A DNA stretch of 64,000 bases from BJHL01 sp040378885 (GTDB lineage: Bacteria; Planctomycetota; Phycisphaerae; Phycisphaerales; UBA1924): assembly GCA_046316615.1 (NCBI GenBank), contig JBKDAN010000012.1, positions 62,001 through 126,000 of the forward strand, given 5' to 3'. The notes under the pieces are model-generated. The model was not told where the DNA came from and did no database searches. It worked only from the letters and a program-made list of their open reading frames with translations. Shown one piece after another: positions 51,195 through 60,900 of the stretch. How positions within the stretch are numbered: the stretch's first letter is position 1; each line of letters opens with the position of its first letter. The position numbers and the translations under genes were made by a program.

Positions 51195-52154
51195 ATGATG
51201 AAAATGTCTTCCCTGCTCGTCGTCGCTCTTGCTGGTTCCGTCGCTTCCGCTCAGTGCAGCGAAAAGTCTTACGCCAAGACCGACTGCACCGACAACAACA
51301 AGCAAGCGCAAGTGACGCATGCCAGCTATGACAAGCAGGCGACCAAGGACATCGTCGACACCGCTATCGGCGCCGGCTCGTTCAAGACGCTCGTCGCCGC
51401 CGTCCAGGCTGCGGGCCTCGTTGAAGCCCTCAAGGGCCCGGGCCCCTTCACCGTCTTCGCCCCCAGCGATGAAGCCTTCGCCAAGCTCCCCGCCGGCACC
51501 ATCACCGAACTTCTCAAGCCGGAAAACAAGCAGAAGCTCGCAAATATCCTCAAGTACCACGTCGTCAGCGGCAAGGTTCTCGCCGCCGATGTCAAGACCG
51601 GCGGCGTCGCCACCCTCGCGGGCCAGCGCGTTGATCTCAAGGCTGACAAGGGTGTGACCGTCGACGGCGCAAAGGTCGTCACCGCTGACATCGCCGCTAG
51701 CAACGGTGTTATTCACGTCATCGACACCGTGATCATGCCCAGCGACAAGAACATCGTTGAAACCGCCGTCGCAGCCGGTTCCTTCAAGACCCTCGCCCGC
51801 CTGCTCGAACAAGCCGAACTGGTCGGCGCCCTCAGCGGCGAAGGCCCCTTCACCGTCTTCGCTCCCACCGACGAAGCCTTCGCCAAGCTCCCCAAGGAGA
51901 CTGTCGAGAGCCTCCTCAAGCCGGAAAACAAGGACAAGCTCGCCGCCATCCTGAAGTTCCACGTTATCCAGGGCCGCGTCTTCAGCGATACCGCCGCCAA
52001 GGGCGCAACCGTCAAGACGCTCAACGGTCAGGAAGTGACGACCAAGGGTGAAGCCGGCAAGGTCACCGTGGGCAATGCCACCGTGACAGGCGCCGACATC
52101 GACACCAGCAACGGCGTCATCCACGTGATCGACGCCGTCCTGCTGCCCAAGTAA
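51195..52154 (+). CDS. secreted two-domain fasciclin protein
   Basis: The 319-residue protein has a signal peptide (M-K-M-S-S-L-L-V-V-A-L-A-G-S-V-A-S-A); the residue before the first Cys is Q, so it is not a lipoprotein. Two FAS1 domains follow (about 45-177 and 178-318). Each has the F-T-V-F-A-P-S/T-D-E-A-F-A-K-L-P box and the Y/F-H-V-I/V box. They close with N-G-V-I-H-V-I-D-x-V-x-x-P, the family end. FAS1 domains mediate adhesion. A GGAGG site lies 9 bases before the ATG. The next two genes are an ECF sigma and its anti-sigma, a layout with a known mycobacterial parallel (SigK/RskA and MPT70/83). Confidence 0.94.
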   Translation: MMKMSSLLVVALAGSVASAQCSEKSYAKTDCTDNNKQAQVTHASYDKQATKDIVDTAIGAGSFKTLVAAVQAAGLVEALKGPGPFTVFAPSDEAFAKLPAGTITELLKPENKQKLANILKYHVVSGKVLAADVKTGGVATLAGQRVDLKADKGVTVDGAKVVTADIAASNGVIHVIDTVIMPSDKNIVETAVAAGSFKTLARLLEQAELVGALSGEGPFTVFAPTDEAFAKLPKETVESLLKPENKDKLAAILKFHVIQGRVFSDTAAKGATVKTLNGQEVTTKGEAGKVTVGNATVTGADIDTSNGVIHVIDAVLLPK

Positions 52155-52176
52155 GTCTCCACGCAGATCCGTTTAT

Positions 52177-52194
52177 GCCGCGTGAAAACGCGGC
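52177..52194. other. GNRA-capped hairpin after fasciclin gene
   Basis: GCCGCGT pairs perfectly with ACGCGGC around a GAAA loop. It lies just 3' of the fasciclin stop and may stabilise the mRNA end. There is no U-run. Confidence 0.45.
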
Positions 52195-52205
52195 TCTCAA
52201 TCGGG

Positions 52206-52242
52206 CGCGGCCGGTGTTCCACTGGGTATCGGCCGCGATTTT
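52206..52242 (+). terminator. terminator between fasciclin and sigma genes
   Basis: CGCGGCCG (52206-52213) pairs exactly with CGGCCGCG (52230-52237), followed by ATTTT. It likely separates fasciclin transcription from the sigma/anti-sigma operon. Confidence 0.6.
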
Positions 52243-52279
52243 GGAGTGTTTCTTTCTGAATTCTCATCGAAGGTGCATC

Positions 52280-53098
52280 ATGTCACATCCACGGATGGAG
52301 ACATCTCGAACCGACCAACGGAGGCGTAACTCCACAGCCGCGCGACGCGTGTCGCGACAGGCTGCCAGTCGGCGAGTTGGTGCACGAAGTAAAATGATTG
52401 CAATTTTTCAGCAATCACCAGTGACTTCCCGGGCGAGGGCTTATGATGCCACCGTCCGCGTCGTTGTGCGTGCAGCCACTGCTCCCGCTCGACGTCCGCA
52501 GGCCAAGCCGGAGGCCACGCCCATTTCCGAGTATCTTCTCCATCGCGTAAGCCGGGGTGACTCCGAAGCAGTCAAAGAGTGCATCGCACGTTTCGGTGGC
52601 CTTATCTGGACGCTCGCTCGTCGTGTCGGCCTCCCTGACAACGAGTCCGAAGACGCCGTTCATGAAATCTTCACCGAACTCTGGCGTCACGGCGGCAAGT
52701 ACGATCCGACCATCGCGAGCGAAACCGCTTTCGTTGCCACGATCGCCCGTCGGCGCCTCATCGATCGCCGCCGCAAGATTGGTCGCCAGCCCGTCAAGCA
52801 GCAATTGCTCGAAGAAACATCGCCCGGCGAAGGCCGCGCGTCGAGCGAACGCGCATTCGTCTTGGAAGAAGCCACTCGCGCCGAACGCGCACTTGAGCAG
52901 CTTTCCAATGAACAGCAGCGTGTGTTGCGTCTGAGCGTCTATGAAGGTCTCTCACACGAGTTGATCGCACGTTCCACGGGCCTGCCTCTTGGTACCGTCA
53001 AGACGCATGCTCGTCGCGGGCTCATCAAGCTTCGTGAAATGCTCGGTGTTGAGGTCCCAGTTCGGTCCGACGCCGAAGGCGACGGAGGTGCCAAGTGA
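52280..53098 (+). CDS. ECF RNA polymerase sigma factor, SigK-like context
   Basis: The 272-residue frame starts at ATG 52280 after AAGGTG; ATG 52298 or 52394 would trim a basic, likely disordered N-terminus. Region 2 lies at ~95-165 (C-I-A-R-F-G-G-L-I-W-T-L-A-R-R, then D-A-V-H-E-I-F-T-E-L-W-R) and region 4 at ~200-255 (L-S-N-E-Q-Q-R-V-L-R-L-S-V-Y-E-G-L-S-H). It ends with L-P-L-G-T-V-K-T-H-A-R-R-G-L. The next gene is an anti-sigma factor overlapping by 4 bases (GTGA), so it is probably held inactive at the membrane until a signal. Confidence 0.92.
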   Translation: MSHPRMETSRTDQRRRNSTAARRVSRQAASRRVGARSKMIAIFQQSPVTSRARAYDATVRVVVRAATAPARRPQAKPEATPISEYLLHRVSRGDSEAVKECIARFGGLIWTLARRVGLPDNESEDAVHEIFTELWRHGGKYDPTIASETAFVATIARRRLIDRRRKIGRQPVKQQLLEETSPGEGRASSERAFVLEEATRAERALEQLSNEQQRVLRLSVYEGLSHELIARSTGLPLGTVKTHARRGLIKLREMLGVEVPVRSDAEGDGGAK

Positions 53099-53958
53099 GC
53101 ACTTTCTCGCATCATCAAGGCAACAGCCAGCCTGATCGCTTCCTCGAACTCGCCGCCGATCGCGCATTGGGAGAGCTCGACGCAGCCGAACTGGCCGAGC
53201 TTGATCGCTATATTGCCCAGCGCGGTGACATCTCGCACGAGATGGACTACACCGCGGCCATGCTGCATGTTGCCATGCTCCGCCGCGAAGACCTGCAGCC
53301 GCTTCCGGCTTCGCTCGAAGCTCGCCTCTTGGCATCTGGCGAACAATTCATCAAGTCAAGCCAATCCGGCGTGAACCAAGCCTCCCAAAGCCCGGCTCGT
53401 AACGGGTACGCATCGCCTGCGCGTACACAGCAGACAGCCGCGCCCGCCGTTGCTGGTCGTATCGGCCGCTCGCGTCAGTCTCCGCTGCCGTGGGTCCTCG
53501 CTGCCGCAGCCATTACCATCGCCGCTGTTGGTTGGTTGCGCCCCAGCGGCAAGGTTGTGATCGCTCCGCAAACACCCGATATCGGTGCTGCCGCTCTCGA
53601 AACCTCGCCCGACCTCGTCAAGGCGACGTGGGGCGACTGGGATAACCCTGAAATCAAGGGTGTCACCGGTCAGGTTGCGTGGAGTGACACGACGCAGTCA
53701 GGCATGATGGTCTTCAAAGACCTGCCCGCTCTGGATGAAACCAAGGAGCGGTACCAGCTCTGGATCGTCGACAGCCGCGGCATGGAGCAACGCATCTCCG
53801 GCGGCGTCTTCAACGGCGGCCCGGGCGAAGTTCGCGTCCCCATCAAGCCGGGCATCCGCGTCGTCGGTGCCGCTGCATTCGCCATCACCATCGAGCGCCC
53901 TGAAGGCACCTGGGTGAGCGATATGAAGCGTCGCGTCGTGATCGCAAGCAAAGGCTAA
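53095..53958 (+). CDS. transmembrane anti-sigma factor, RskA-like
   Basis: The 287-residue protein starts with GTG inside the sigma stop. The N-terminal ~75 residues (D-R-F-L-E-L-A-A-D-R-A-L-G-E-L) match the helical cytoplasmic sigma-binding domain, without an obvious zinc motif. A single transmembrane helix (~136-153) is followed by an extracytoplasmic RskA-type domain with W-S-D-T-T-Q-S-G-M-M-V-F-K-D-L-P and Y-Q-L-W-I-V-D-S. RskA-family proteins are cleaved by intramembrane proteolysis to release their sigma factor. The partner is the sigma gene just upstream, and the neighbouring fasciclin gene is a likely target. Confidence 0.9.
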   Translation: MSTFSHHQGNSQPDRFLELAADRALGELDAAELAELDRYIAQRGDISHEMDYTAAMLHVAMLRREDLQPLPASLEARLLASGEQFIKSSQSGVNQASQSPARNGYASPARTQQTAAPAVAGRIGRSRQSPLPWVLAAAAITIAAVGWLRPSGKVVIAPQTPDIGAAALETSPDLVKATWGDWDNPEIKGVTGQVAWSDTTQSGMMVFKDLPALDETKERYQLWIVDSRGMEQRISGGVFNGGPGEVRVPIKPGIRVVGAAAFAITIERPEGTWVSDMKRRVVIASKG

Positions 53959-54093
53959 TTCAAAATCGTGTCGCGTGTCTGCCGCCTCGCAACCTCGCGT
54001 TGCTGTCGCTGCACGCTGCCGATCGCGCCGTTTGTAGGGTCTCGGTAACCGTGATGGCGCCCTTTGCTCGACCCCGCCGCCCGCAAGTGCCGA

Positions 54094-54099
54094 TATCTT
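54094..54099 (+). promoter_or_regulatory. -10-like TATCTT box 6 bases before pyruvate kinase
   Basis: TATCTT ends 6 bases before ATG 54106, with no Shine-Dalgarno site. This fits leaderless transcription. Confidence 0.35.
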
Positions 54100-54105
54100 C
54101 TGTGC

Positions 54106-55710
54106 ATGGAACAGCTTTCTCCCGTCAGCGATTCTGGCGTGACCGACGTCGCCGCGCCCAACACGCTCGCCTCGATAGTCGCCACCATCGGCCCCGCCAG
54201 CGACAGCCCGGATAACGTCCGCAAGCTCATCGAAGCTGGCGTCGCTGTCTTCCGCTTCAATTTCTCTCACGGCGACTTTGCTGGCCACGCCAAGCGCCTT
54301 GCGACCGTCCGCAAGGTCAGCAAGGAACTGGGCGTCCAGATTGCATGCCTGGGCGACCTGCAGGGCCCCAAGATCCGCGTCGGCAAGATTCCCGCAGGTC
54401 TCGGAGAACCAAGCCCCAGCGGCGGCGGCCTCGTCGAAGTCGTCGCAGGCGAGGATGTGGTTTTCAAGGCCGGCATTACTGACGCGTTCTATCGCGAAGT
54501 TGAGAAGACCAAGGATTCTGACGGTCGCGAACTCGTGCTGCCGCTCACGTATCAGCATCTCGTGTATGAAGTTGAGCCTGGACACAAAGTCCTCATCAAT
54601 GACGGCGCGATCCGCCTGCTCGCCGTCGAACGCGACCGGGACAAGGGCGAACTGCGGTGTCGCGTCCGCGTGGGCGGCAAAATCAGCAGCAACAAGGGCA
54701 TCAACGTTCCCCAAAGCGAACTGTCCGCGCCCGCCATCACCGATCGCGACATGGAATGTGTCGCTTGGGCCGTCGCCAACGAACTCGACTGGCTCGCCCT
54801 CAGCTTCGTGCGGCGTGTTGATGAAGTCATCGAGCTCAAGCAGCGCATCGCCGCGATGAACAATCCCACCACCGGCGAACCCGCGTGGATTCCCATCGTC
54901 GCCAAGATCGAAATGCCTCAGGCCGTCAAGAACCTTGAAGCAATCATCGAAGCCTCCGATGCCGCGATGGTCGCTCGTGGCGATCTGGGCGTCGAAATGG
55001 ATATCGCCAAGGTGCCCGTCGTGCAGAAGCAGATCGTCGAGTGCTGCCGCCGACGTGGCAAGCCCTGCATCGTCGCCACGCAGATGCTTGAAACGATGAT
55101 CGAGAACGCCGTGCCCACGCGCGCCGAAGCCAGCGACGTCGCCAATGCCATCTTCGACGGCGCCGACGCCGTCATGCTCAGCGCTGAAACCGCGACCGGC
55201 AAGCACCCCGTGCTCGTTGTCGAAACCATGGCCCGCATCGTGGCCGAAGCCGAGCAGCGCATGCGTGAGAAGGAGTGCAACTTCAGCGCTCCCACCCAAT
55301 ACTCCGATGCCCACCGCTCAACCGCTGTGCTCGCCCAAGGCGCCTGGCTCGTCACACGTGAAATGAACGCCGCCGCCGTGGTCTGCTGGAGCCAGGGTGG
55401 CGGCACCGCTCGCTACCTGAGCAAGAACAGCTTCCACGTGCCCATCGTTGCGTACACCAGCGACGAGCCGACCGCGCGTCGCATGAGCTTGTATCGCTGT
55501 GTTCTCCCTGTGTGCGCCAAGCCACCAGGACGCGGCACGCTCAGCGACTGGAATGTCGCTCTCGACGACTACGTGCGCAGCCGCAACATTGCCAAGCGAG
55601 GCGACATGGTCGTGCTGGTTGCAGGCCGCCCGCTCGGCCACGCCCGCAGCAGCAACACACTCGCACTCTACAAAGTGGGTGAGCCCACCACCGGCTACAT
55701 CGGCCACTGA
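54106..55710 (+). CDS. pyk: pyruvate kinase
   Basis: Pyruvate kinase converts phosphoenolpyruvate and ADP to pyruvate and ATP in glycolysis. Family motifs are present in order. The N-terminal T-I-G-P-A-S and F-R-F-N-F-S-H-G (catalytic Arg) come first, then G-D-L-Q-G-P-K-I-R. The K-I-E/A-R-G-D-L-G-V-E metal-binding block is at about 270-305, followed by A-T-Q-M-L-E-T-M-I and D-A-V-M-L-S-A-E-T-A-T-G. The 534-residue length is ~60 above average because of insertions in the B domain and a ~20-residue N-terminal extension. The start at 54106 matches the box above. Confidence 0.95.
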   Translation: MEQLSPVSDSGVTDVAAPNTLASIVATIGPASDSPDNVRKLIEAGVAVFRFNFSHGDFAGHAKRLATVRKVSKELGVQIACLGDLQGPKIRVGKIPAGLGEPSPSGGGLVEVVAGEDVVFKAGITDAFYREVEKTKDSDGRELVLPLTYQHLVYEVEPGHKVLINDGAIRLLAVERDRDKGELRCRVRVGGKISSNKGINVPQSELSAPAITDRDMECVAWAVANELDWLALSFVRRVDEVIELKQRIAAMNNPTTGEPAWIPIVAKIEMPQAVKNLEAIIEASDAAMVARGDLGVEMDIAKVPVVQKQIVECCRRRGKPCIVATQMLETMIENAVPTRAEASDVANAIFDGADAVMLSAETATGKHPVLVVETMARIVAEAEQRMREKECNFSAPTQYSDAHRSTAVLAQGAWLVTREMNAAAVVCWSQGGGTARYLSKNSFHVPIVAYTSDEPTARRMSLYRCVLPVCAKPPGRGTLSDWNVALDDYVRSRNIAKRGDMVVLVAGRPLGHARSSNTLALYKVGEPTTGYIGH

Positions 55711-55735
55711 TCATCACGTCGTCGCGTGCAAGCCG

Positions 55736-56455
55736 TCAAGGCAGCGGTCGCAGCCAGATCGAATCCGTCGCGTCAAACACTGTGTCGCGGAAGATCCTCG
55801 CGCTCGTGTCAAACATGGTCGCCTGATATGCACTGCGCGAACCGTGCACGCGCAGCAGCCGATTCGCCCGATGATCAGCCAGTCGCATGTCCAGCACGCT
55901 CGCCGTGCGATTGGGCGGAGCGGTGGGGGCTCTCGCACTGTCAGCCAGGAGCGGCTGCTGACTGGGAAACTGCACCAGTCCCGTGCGGATGTGTGCCGTC
56001 ACCGTCGCATCATCAAAGCTATCAGGATCGCTGGGAAAGTCACCACCCTTGTTGTGTCCCGTTCCGTTGATGGCGTACGTGCGAATCATGGGTACGCCGT
56101 AGAAAGCGCTGGCCGAAGGACACGCCATCGCGCTCCGCTCTCGCAGCGCATCCGCGACAGATTCACCCTCCAGCCCCTGCGCCCTTGCCGCGACGAATGC
56201 CCAATTCGGCATCGCTGTGTACGGCTGCCCGAGCGCCGGGCTCAGCCCCTTGTAGTCATCCGCATACTGCTGCATGATCGTCGCAAGTTGCCGCAAATTC
56301 GCAAGGCACTGCGTCGCCCGCCCCGCCTCCCGTGCTTGACCCAGACTGGGGAGAACAAGGGCGATCAGGATCGCAATGATGGCAATCACCACCAGCAGCT
56401 CAATCAGCGTGAAGCCCCGCGGGCGGCGAACGAATCGTGTGCGTGGGGCCTGCAT
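55736..56455 (-). CDS. type II secretion/type IV pilin-like pseudopilin
   Basis: The 239-residue protein carries a class III signal: R-P-R-G, then F-T-L-I-E-L-L-V-V-I-A-I-I-A-I-L at residues 15-30. Cleavage is expected after G14, with E19 at the +5 position. The rest is a pseudopilin globular part with A-R-E-A-G-R-A-T-Q-C-L-A-N-L-R-Q-L. Many planctomycete genomes carry large families of such orphan pseudopilins without adjacent secretion genes; this is one of them. A -10-like box lies 6 bases before ATG 56455. It is divergent from a sorbosone-dehydrogenase-like gene. Confidence 0.9.
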   Translation of the reverse strand: MQAPRTRFVRRPRGFTLIELLVVIAIIAILIALVLPSLGQAREAGRATQCLANLRQLATIMQQYADDYKGLSPALGQPYTAMPNWAFVAARAQGLEGESVADALRERSAMACPSASAFYGVPMIRTYAINGTGHNKGGDFPSDPDSFDDATVTAHIRTGLVQFPSQQPLLADSARAPTAPPNRTASVLDMRLADHRANRLLRVHGSRSAYQATMFDTSARIFRDTVFDATDSIWLRPLP

Positions 56456-56461
56456 CGTGTT

Positions 56462-56467
56462 ACTGTA
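56462..56467 (-). promoter_or_regulatory. -10-like TACAGT box 6 bases before pseudopilin gene
   Basis: On the minus strand TACAGT is followed by 6 bases and ATG 56455. No ribosome site is present. Confidence 0.4.
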
Positions 56468-56554
56468 CGAGAAGCCGGCGCACGCGGATGTCGCGTCGGG
56501 CCAGCCGCAAACGATTCTTTCACGCGGCGATCGATCACCGCAGGAGATCTGCTG

Positions 56555-57820
56555 ATGGTGCCAGTCCTCACAACCCTCTGTCTCGCCGCTGCCGGCTCAC
56601 TCGCTCTTGCCCAAGCCCAGAATCCTCGCACAGGTCTTGACCCCCGTGCGCTCACTCGCGATCTTGCTCCCGAAGTCGCGGAGTTCCTCGTGCGCGACGG
56701 GTTCGAAGTGGTTCTGGCCGCCCCTGGCCCCGAGAACGCCCGCTTCCTCGAAATCTCCCCCGACGGCACGCTTTACGTTTCGCGTCCCCGTTTTTCCGAC
56801 ATCCTCGCGATGCGAGACACCGACGGCGACGGCATCTACGAAAGCGCCACGCAGTTCATCGAAGACATGCCCGCCGTCCACGGTCTGTGCTGGCAGGGCG
56901 AGTATCTCTGGTTCTCCACGACCAGCGGCATCTACCGCGCCAAAGACACCGACTCCAGCGGCATGGCCGACACCGTGGAAGAGATCATCGCAGGCCTCCC
57001 GGGCGAAGGCGCTCACTGGTGGCGCTCCATCCTCGTGACGGACACGCACATTTTCACCAGCGTGGGCGACAGCGGCAACATCACTGACGAGCGTGCCACC
57101 GACCGCCAGAAGATCTGGCGCTACTCGCTCACCGGCAGCGACAAGACCCTCTGGGCCGGCGGCGTACGTAACACCGAAAAGCTCCGCTTCCGTCCCGGCA
57201 CCACCGAACTCTGGGGCATCGATCACGGCTCCGACATGTTTGGTGACACCCTCGGTGAAGATCGCGGCGTCAAGCAGCCATTCACCGACGCGCTGCCCCC
57301 CGACGAACTCAACCGTTATGACCAGGGCAGCTTCTACGGTCACCCGTTCCTCGTGGGCGACCGCATCCCCCGCCCCGAGTTCCGCGAGCATGCCGAACTG
57401 CTCGACATCGCCTCGCGCACCACCGTTCCCGCGTGGCGCTTCCCGGCTCACAGTGCAGCCAACAGCTTCGCCTTCGTCACCAAGTCAGCCGGCAGTCTGC
57501 CTGACGACTTCGTGGGCGACATGATCGTCGCCAGTCGCGGCAGTTGGAACCGCACCAGTCCCGCTGGCTACACCATCTCCCGCGTCATCTTCGAGAAGGA
57601 CCCCAAGTTCCCCGCCATGCCCATCGGTGAGCAAGTGCTGGTCCGCACCATCGTGACAACCCCCGCCCCCGAAGGTGATCAAGCCGCGAATGCCGCTGAG
57701 CCCGTGCCTCCGCGCGTCCTCGCTCGCCCCGTCGACATCGTGCAGGCTCCTGACGGCTCCATCATCTTCAGCACCGACCTGCCCCGCGGTCGCATCTACC
57801 GCTTGCGTCTCAAGCAGTAA
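56555..57820 (+). CDS. exported glucose/sorbosone dehydrogenase-like beta-propeller
   Basis: This 421-residue protein has a signal peptide (M-V-P-V-L-T-T-L-C-L-A-A-A-G-S-L-A-L-A-Q) and a beta-propeller body. The latter has D-G-T-L-Y-V-S-R-P-R-F-S-D-I near residue 70, V-G-D-S-G-N-I and G-I-D-H-G-S-D. It ends in V-D-I-V-Q-A-P-D-G-S-I-I-F-S-T-D. These features match PQQ-dependent sugar or sorbosone dehydrogenases (GSDH/TrAA12). It probably oxidises a sugar or aldose in the periplasm. An AGGAG site lies 9 bases before ATG 56555. It is divergent from the pseudopilin gene. Confidence 0.85.
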   Translation: MVPVLTTLCLAAAGSLALAQAQNPRTGLDPRALTRDLAPEVAEFLVRDGFEVVLAAPGPENARFLEISPDGTLYVSRPRFSDILAMRDTDGDGIYESATQFIEDMPAVHGLCWQGEYLWFSTTSGIYRAKDTDSSGMADTVEEIIAGLPGEGAHWWRSILVTDTHIFTSVGDSGNITDERATDRQKIWRYSLTGSDKTLWAGGVRNTEKLRFRPGTTELWGIDHGSDMFGDTLGEDRGVKQPFTDALPPDELNRYDQGSFYGHPFLVGDRIPRPEFREHAELLDIASRTTVPAWRFPAHSAANSFAFVTKSAGSLPDDFVGDMIVASRGSWNRTSPAGYTISRVIFEKDPKFPAMPIGEQVLVRTIVTTPAPEGDQAANAAEPVPPRVLARPVDIVQAPDGSIIFSTDLPRGRIYRLRLKQ

Positions 57821-57857
57821 CGCGGCGCAAGCGCTCCTGACATCCTCCCAAAATGAA

Positions 57858-57898
57858 CCACACGGGATCGACATCAAGAAGGTGTCGACCCCGTGTGG
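57858..57898. terminator. strong bidirectional terminator between sugar-dehydrogenase gene and infB
   Basis: CCACACGGG-a-TCGACA pairs with TGTCGA-c-CCCGTGTGG (one mismatch) around a 9-base loop. It is followed on the plus strand by CGTTTTG and on the minus strand by TTCATTTTGG. It ends both convergent transcripts. Confidence 0.85.
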
Positions 57899-57935
57899 CG
57901 TTTTGAAACTGATTAACGCGGTCTGCAGCGCCAGC

Positions 57936-60900
57936 TTACAGCGTGCGCTTGACCTCGATCTTCTTATAGCACTCGAGCACGTCGCCTTCCTTGATGTCGT
58001 CGTAGCCGTCGATCTTCATGCCGCACTCCGTGCCGCTGCGGACTTCCTTCGCATCGTCCTTGAGCCGCTTGAGCTGAGCCAGCTTGCGGTTCTGCTCGAT
58101 GACGATGCCGTTACGGGTGACGCGGATGAGAGCATCACGCTGCACGGTGCCGTCGGTGACATAGCAGCCTGCGATGTTGCCGACCTTGCTGACCTTGAAG
58201 ACCGCACGGACTTCGGCATGGCCCAGAACTTCTTCGCGAACTTCCGGAGCAAGCAGACCTTCGGCGGCCTTGCGAAGGTCTTCGGTGATGTCGTAGATGA
58301 CCTGATACGCGCGAATTTCAACGCCCTTCTGTTCGGCAAGCTGGCGAGCCTTGCCGCTGGGAATGACGTTGAAGCCGATGACGATGGCCTTCGAGGCTTC
58401 CGCCAGAATGACGTTGCTCTCGGTGATGCCACCGACAGCCGCGTCGATGACGCGGACCTTGACCTCTTCGGTCTTGATCTTCTCGCACTCGGCCTTGAGA
58501 ACGTCGACCGTGCCTTGCTGGTCGGTCTTGAGGATGATGCGGATCTCCTTGGCAACCGGTTCGGTCGCCTGAGCGGTCTGCATCTGGCTGAAGAGGGTGT
58601 CGAGCGTGAGCTTCGGAGCGGCGAGTGCCGTGTGGCGTTCGCGGTCGCGGCGCTGCTCGGCGGCTTCTTCAGCCTGCTTGAGCGACGGCGTGACGTAGAA
58701 CTTGTCACCGGCATCGCAGACTTCGTTGATACCGCTGATCTGCACCGGCATGGGCGGCAAAGCTTCCTTGATGCGCTTGCCCTTGTCGTCAGTGATATCA
58801 CGCACGCGGCCGAACGCGCGGCCCATGACGATGAAGTCACCGACCTTGAGCCTGCCTTGCTGCACGAGCATGTTCGCGACCGCGCCGCGGCCTTCTTCGA
58901 CCTTGGCTTCGATGACGGTGCCTTGGGCGGGGCCTTCGAAGTCAGCCTTCAGTTCAAGCACGCTCGACTGCAGGTCAAGGATGTTGAGCAGCTCCGGAAT
59001 GCCCTGGCCCGTCTGTGCGGAGACGCGAACGATTTCGGTATCGCCGCCCCATTCCACGACGTTGAGACCCGCTGCGGCGAGCTGACCCAGCGTCTTCTGA
59101 ATCTGCGATTCGGTCGCGTCGGGGCGATCGACTTTGTTGAGAGCGACCACGATCGGCACGCCTGCGGCCTTGGCGTGATTGATGCTCTCGACGGTTTGCG
59201 GCATGACGCCTTCGGGCGCGCTGACGACCAGCACGACAACGTCGGTGAGCTTCGCACCGCGAGCACGCATGCCCGTGAAGGCTTCGTGGCCCGGCGTATC
59301 GAGGAAGACGACCTGTTTCTTGCCGCCTTCGGCATCGGCAACTTCAGCAACGAACGCGCTGGTCTTCTGCGTGATGCCGCCAGCTTCGCCCGCAGCGACA
59401 TTCGCGTTGCGGATGCGGTCGAGCAGGCTGGTTTTGCCATGGTCGACGTGGCCCAGAATCGTGACGACGGCCCCGCGCTGACGCAAATCCTTGTTGTCGC
59501 GCTTGATGAACTGATCGCTGACGGTTTCTTCAGCGGTACGGGCTTCAGTCACTTCGAGATCGATGTCAAAGTCCATCATGATCTCGACGGCCTTGGGCAC
59601 TTCGAGCGGATCGTTGATCTTCCGCATGATGCCCTGCATGAACAGCTTCTTGACGATCTCGGAAGCCTTCACGCCGGTTGCTTCGCTGAGGTCCTTGATG
59701 GTGAACGGCGCGGTGATCTTGAGCTTGCCTTCGGCGGGGCCAGTATCAATCTGTCCCGGGCGATTAAGCTCCTGCTTGCGCTTCTTCAGGAAGCCGCCTG
59801 CGCGGGCAAGGCGTGCCTCGCGCTCGATCATGTCCTGTTCGCTGAAGCCAGGGCCCGGCGACCACTCGCCCGGCGTGGAGAGGCCACGGCGACGATCAGG
59901 CACACCTGCGCCGCTGCTGCGCTTGCCGGCAGGGCCTGCGCTGCTGGGAGTGTCCTTGCGACGGGGCGAACGACCGCGATCGTCCTCGCCCGGGCGCGAC
60001 ATGCCGCCTCCACCCATGGGCGGACGCGGACCGCGCGGACGCGGCGGAGCGATGTTCTCGGGAGCTTCGACGCGAACGATCTTCGGGCCTGAGAGCTTGA
60101 CGGGAGTCTTGATCTCGAGCTTGGGGCCGGCGGGGCCGACGGTGGTCGGCCGCATGGGCACATTCATCAGCGGCGGACGCGAAGGTGCGACGTTGCGCGG
60201 CGGGGCTGATGGCGTGCCGCCCGGGCCTTGCTGTCCCGGTGCGGTGGTGCCTGTGCTCGCTGCGGGGCGAACTTCACCGAGCTTGCTGGGCGTGGGCTTG
60301 AAAGCCGGCGCGGGTTCGGGCGCGCTGGGCTGAATGACCGTCGCCTTCGAGATGTTGGTGGGGGAGACAGGCAGCGGCGCGGGCGTTGCAGCGGGCGTGC
60401 GCGGTTCGCTCGTAAAGATCGAACGCGGAATCGGCTTGTGCAGAGGCTTGGCTTCCGCCTTCGGTGCTTCGGGCTTGGCTTCCGTCTTCGCTTCGGGCTT
60501 GCTCTCCACCGCAGCTTGCTGCCCGCTCTTCGTGTCCGTCACCGTTTGAGGCTTGGTCTCAGCCTTCGTTTCGGGCTTGGGCTCGGTCTTCGCCTCGACC
60601 TTGGTGGTCGCGGGCGCTTCGGTCGCAGCGGGCTTGGCTTCGTCCTCGGTCTTCGCCCCGGCGTCTGTCGTGTCAGCGTCACCCTTCTTCTTCGCCGTCG
60701 CCTTCTTGGCGGGCTTGATCTTTTCCTTGTCCACCGGCGCGGCGTTCTCCACAGCCGTCGCGTGGTTCTGCGTGGGGTCGCTGAACCATTCCTTGATGGT
60801 CACCGCAAGGCCCAGCGGAATCGACGAGATCGAAGTCATCGTGTCCGCGCCGGGAATCTCCTCGGCGCGCAGCTTGGCGATGATCACCTTGCTGTCGATG

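Noticed and set aside
53698..55314. 538-residue minus-strand open frame
   Set aside because: Antisense to pyk and the anti-sigma gene; F/D/H-rich shadow.
57675..60092. 805-residue plus-strand open frame
   Set aside because: Antisense to infB; low-complexity D/L/A-rich mirror of IF-2 codons.
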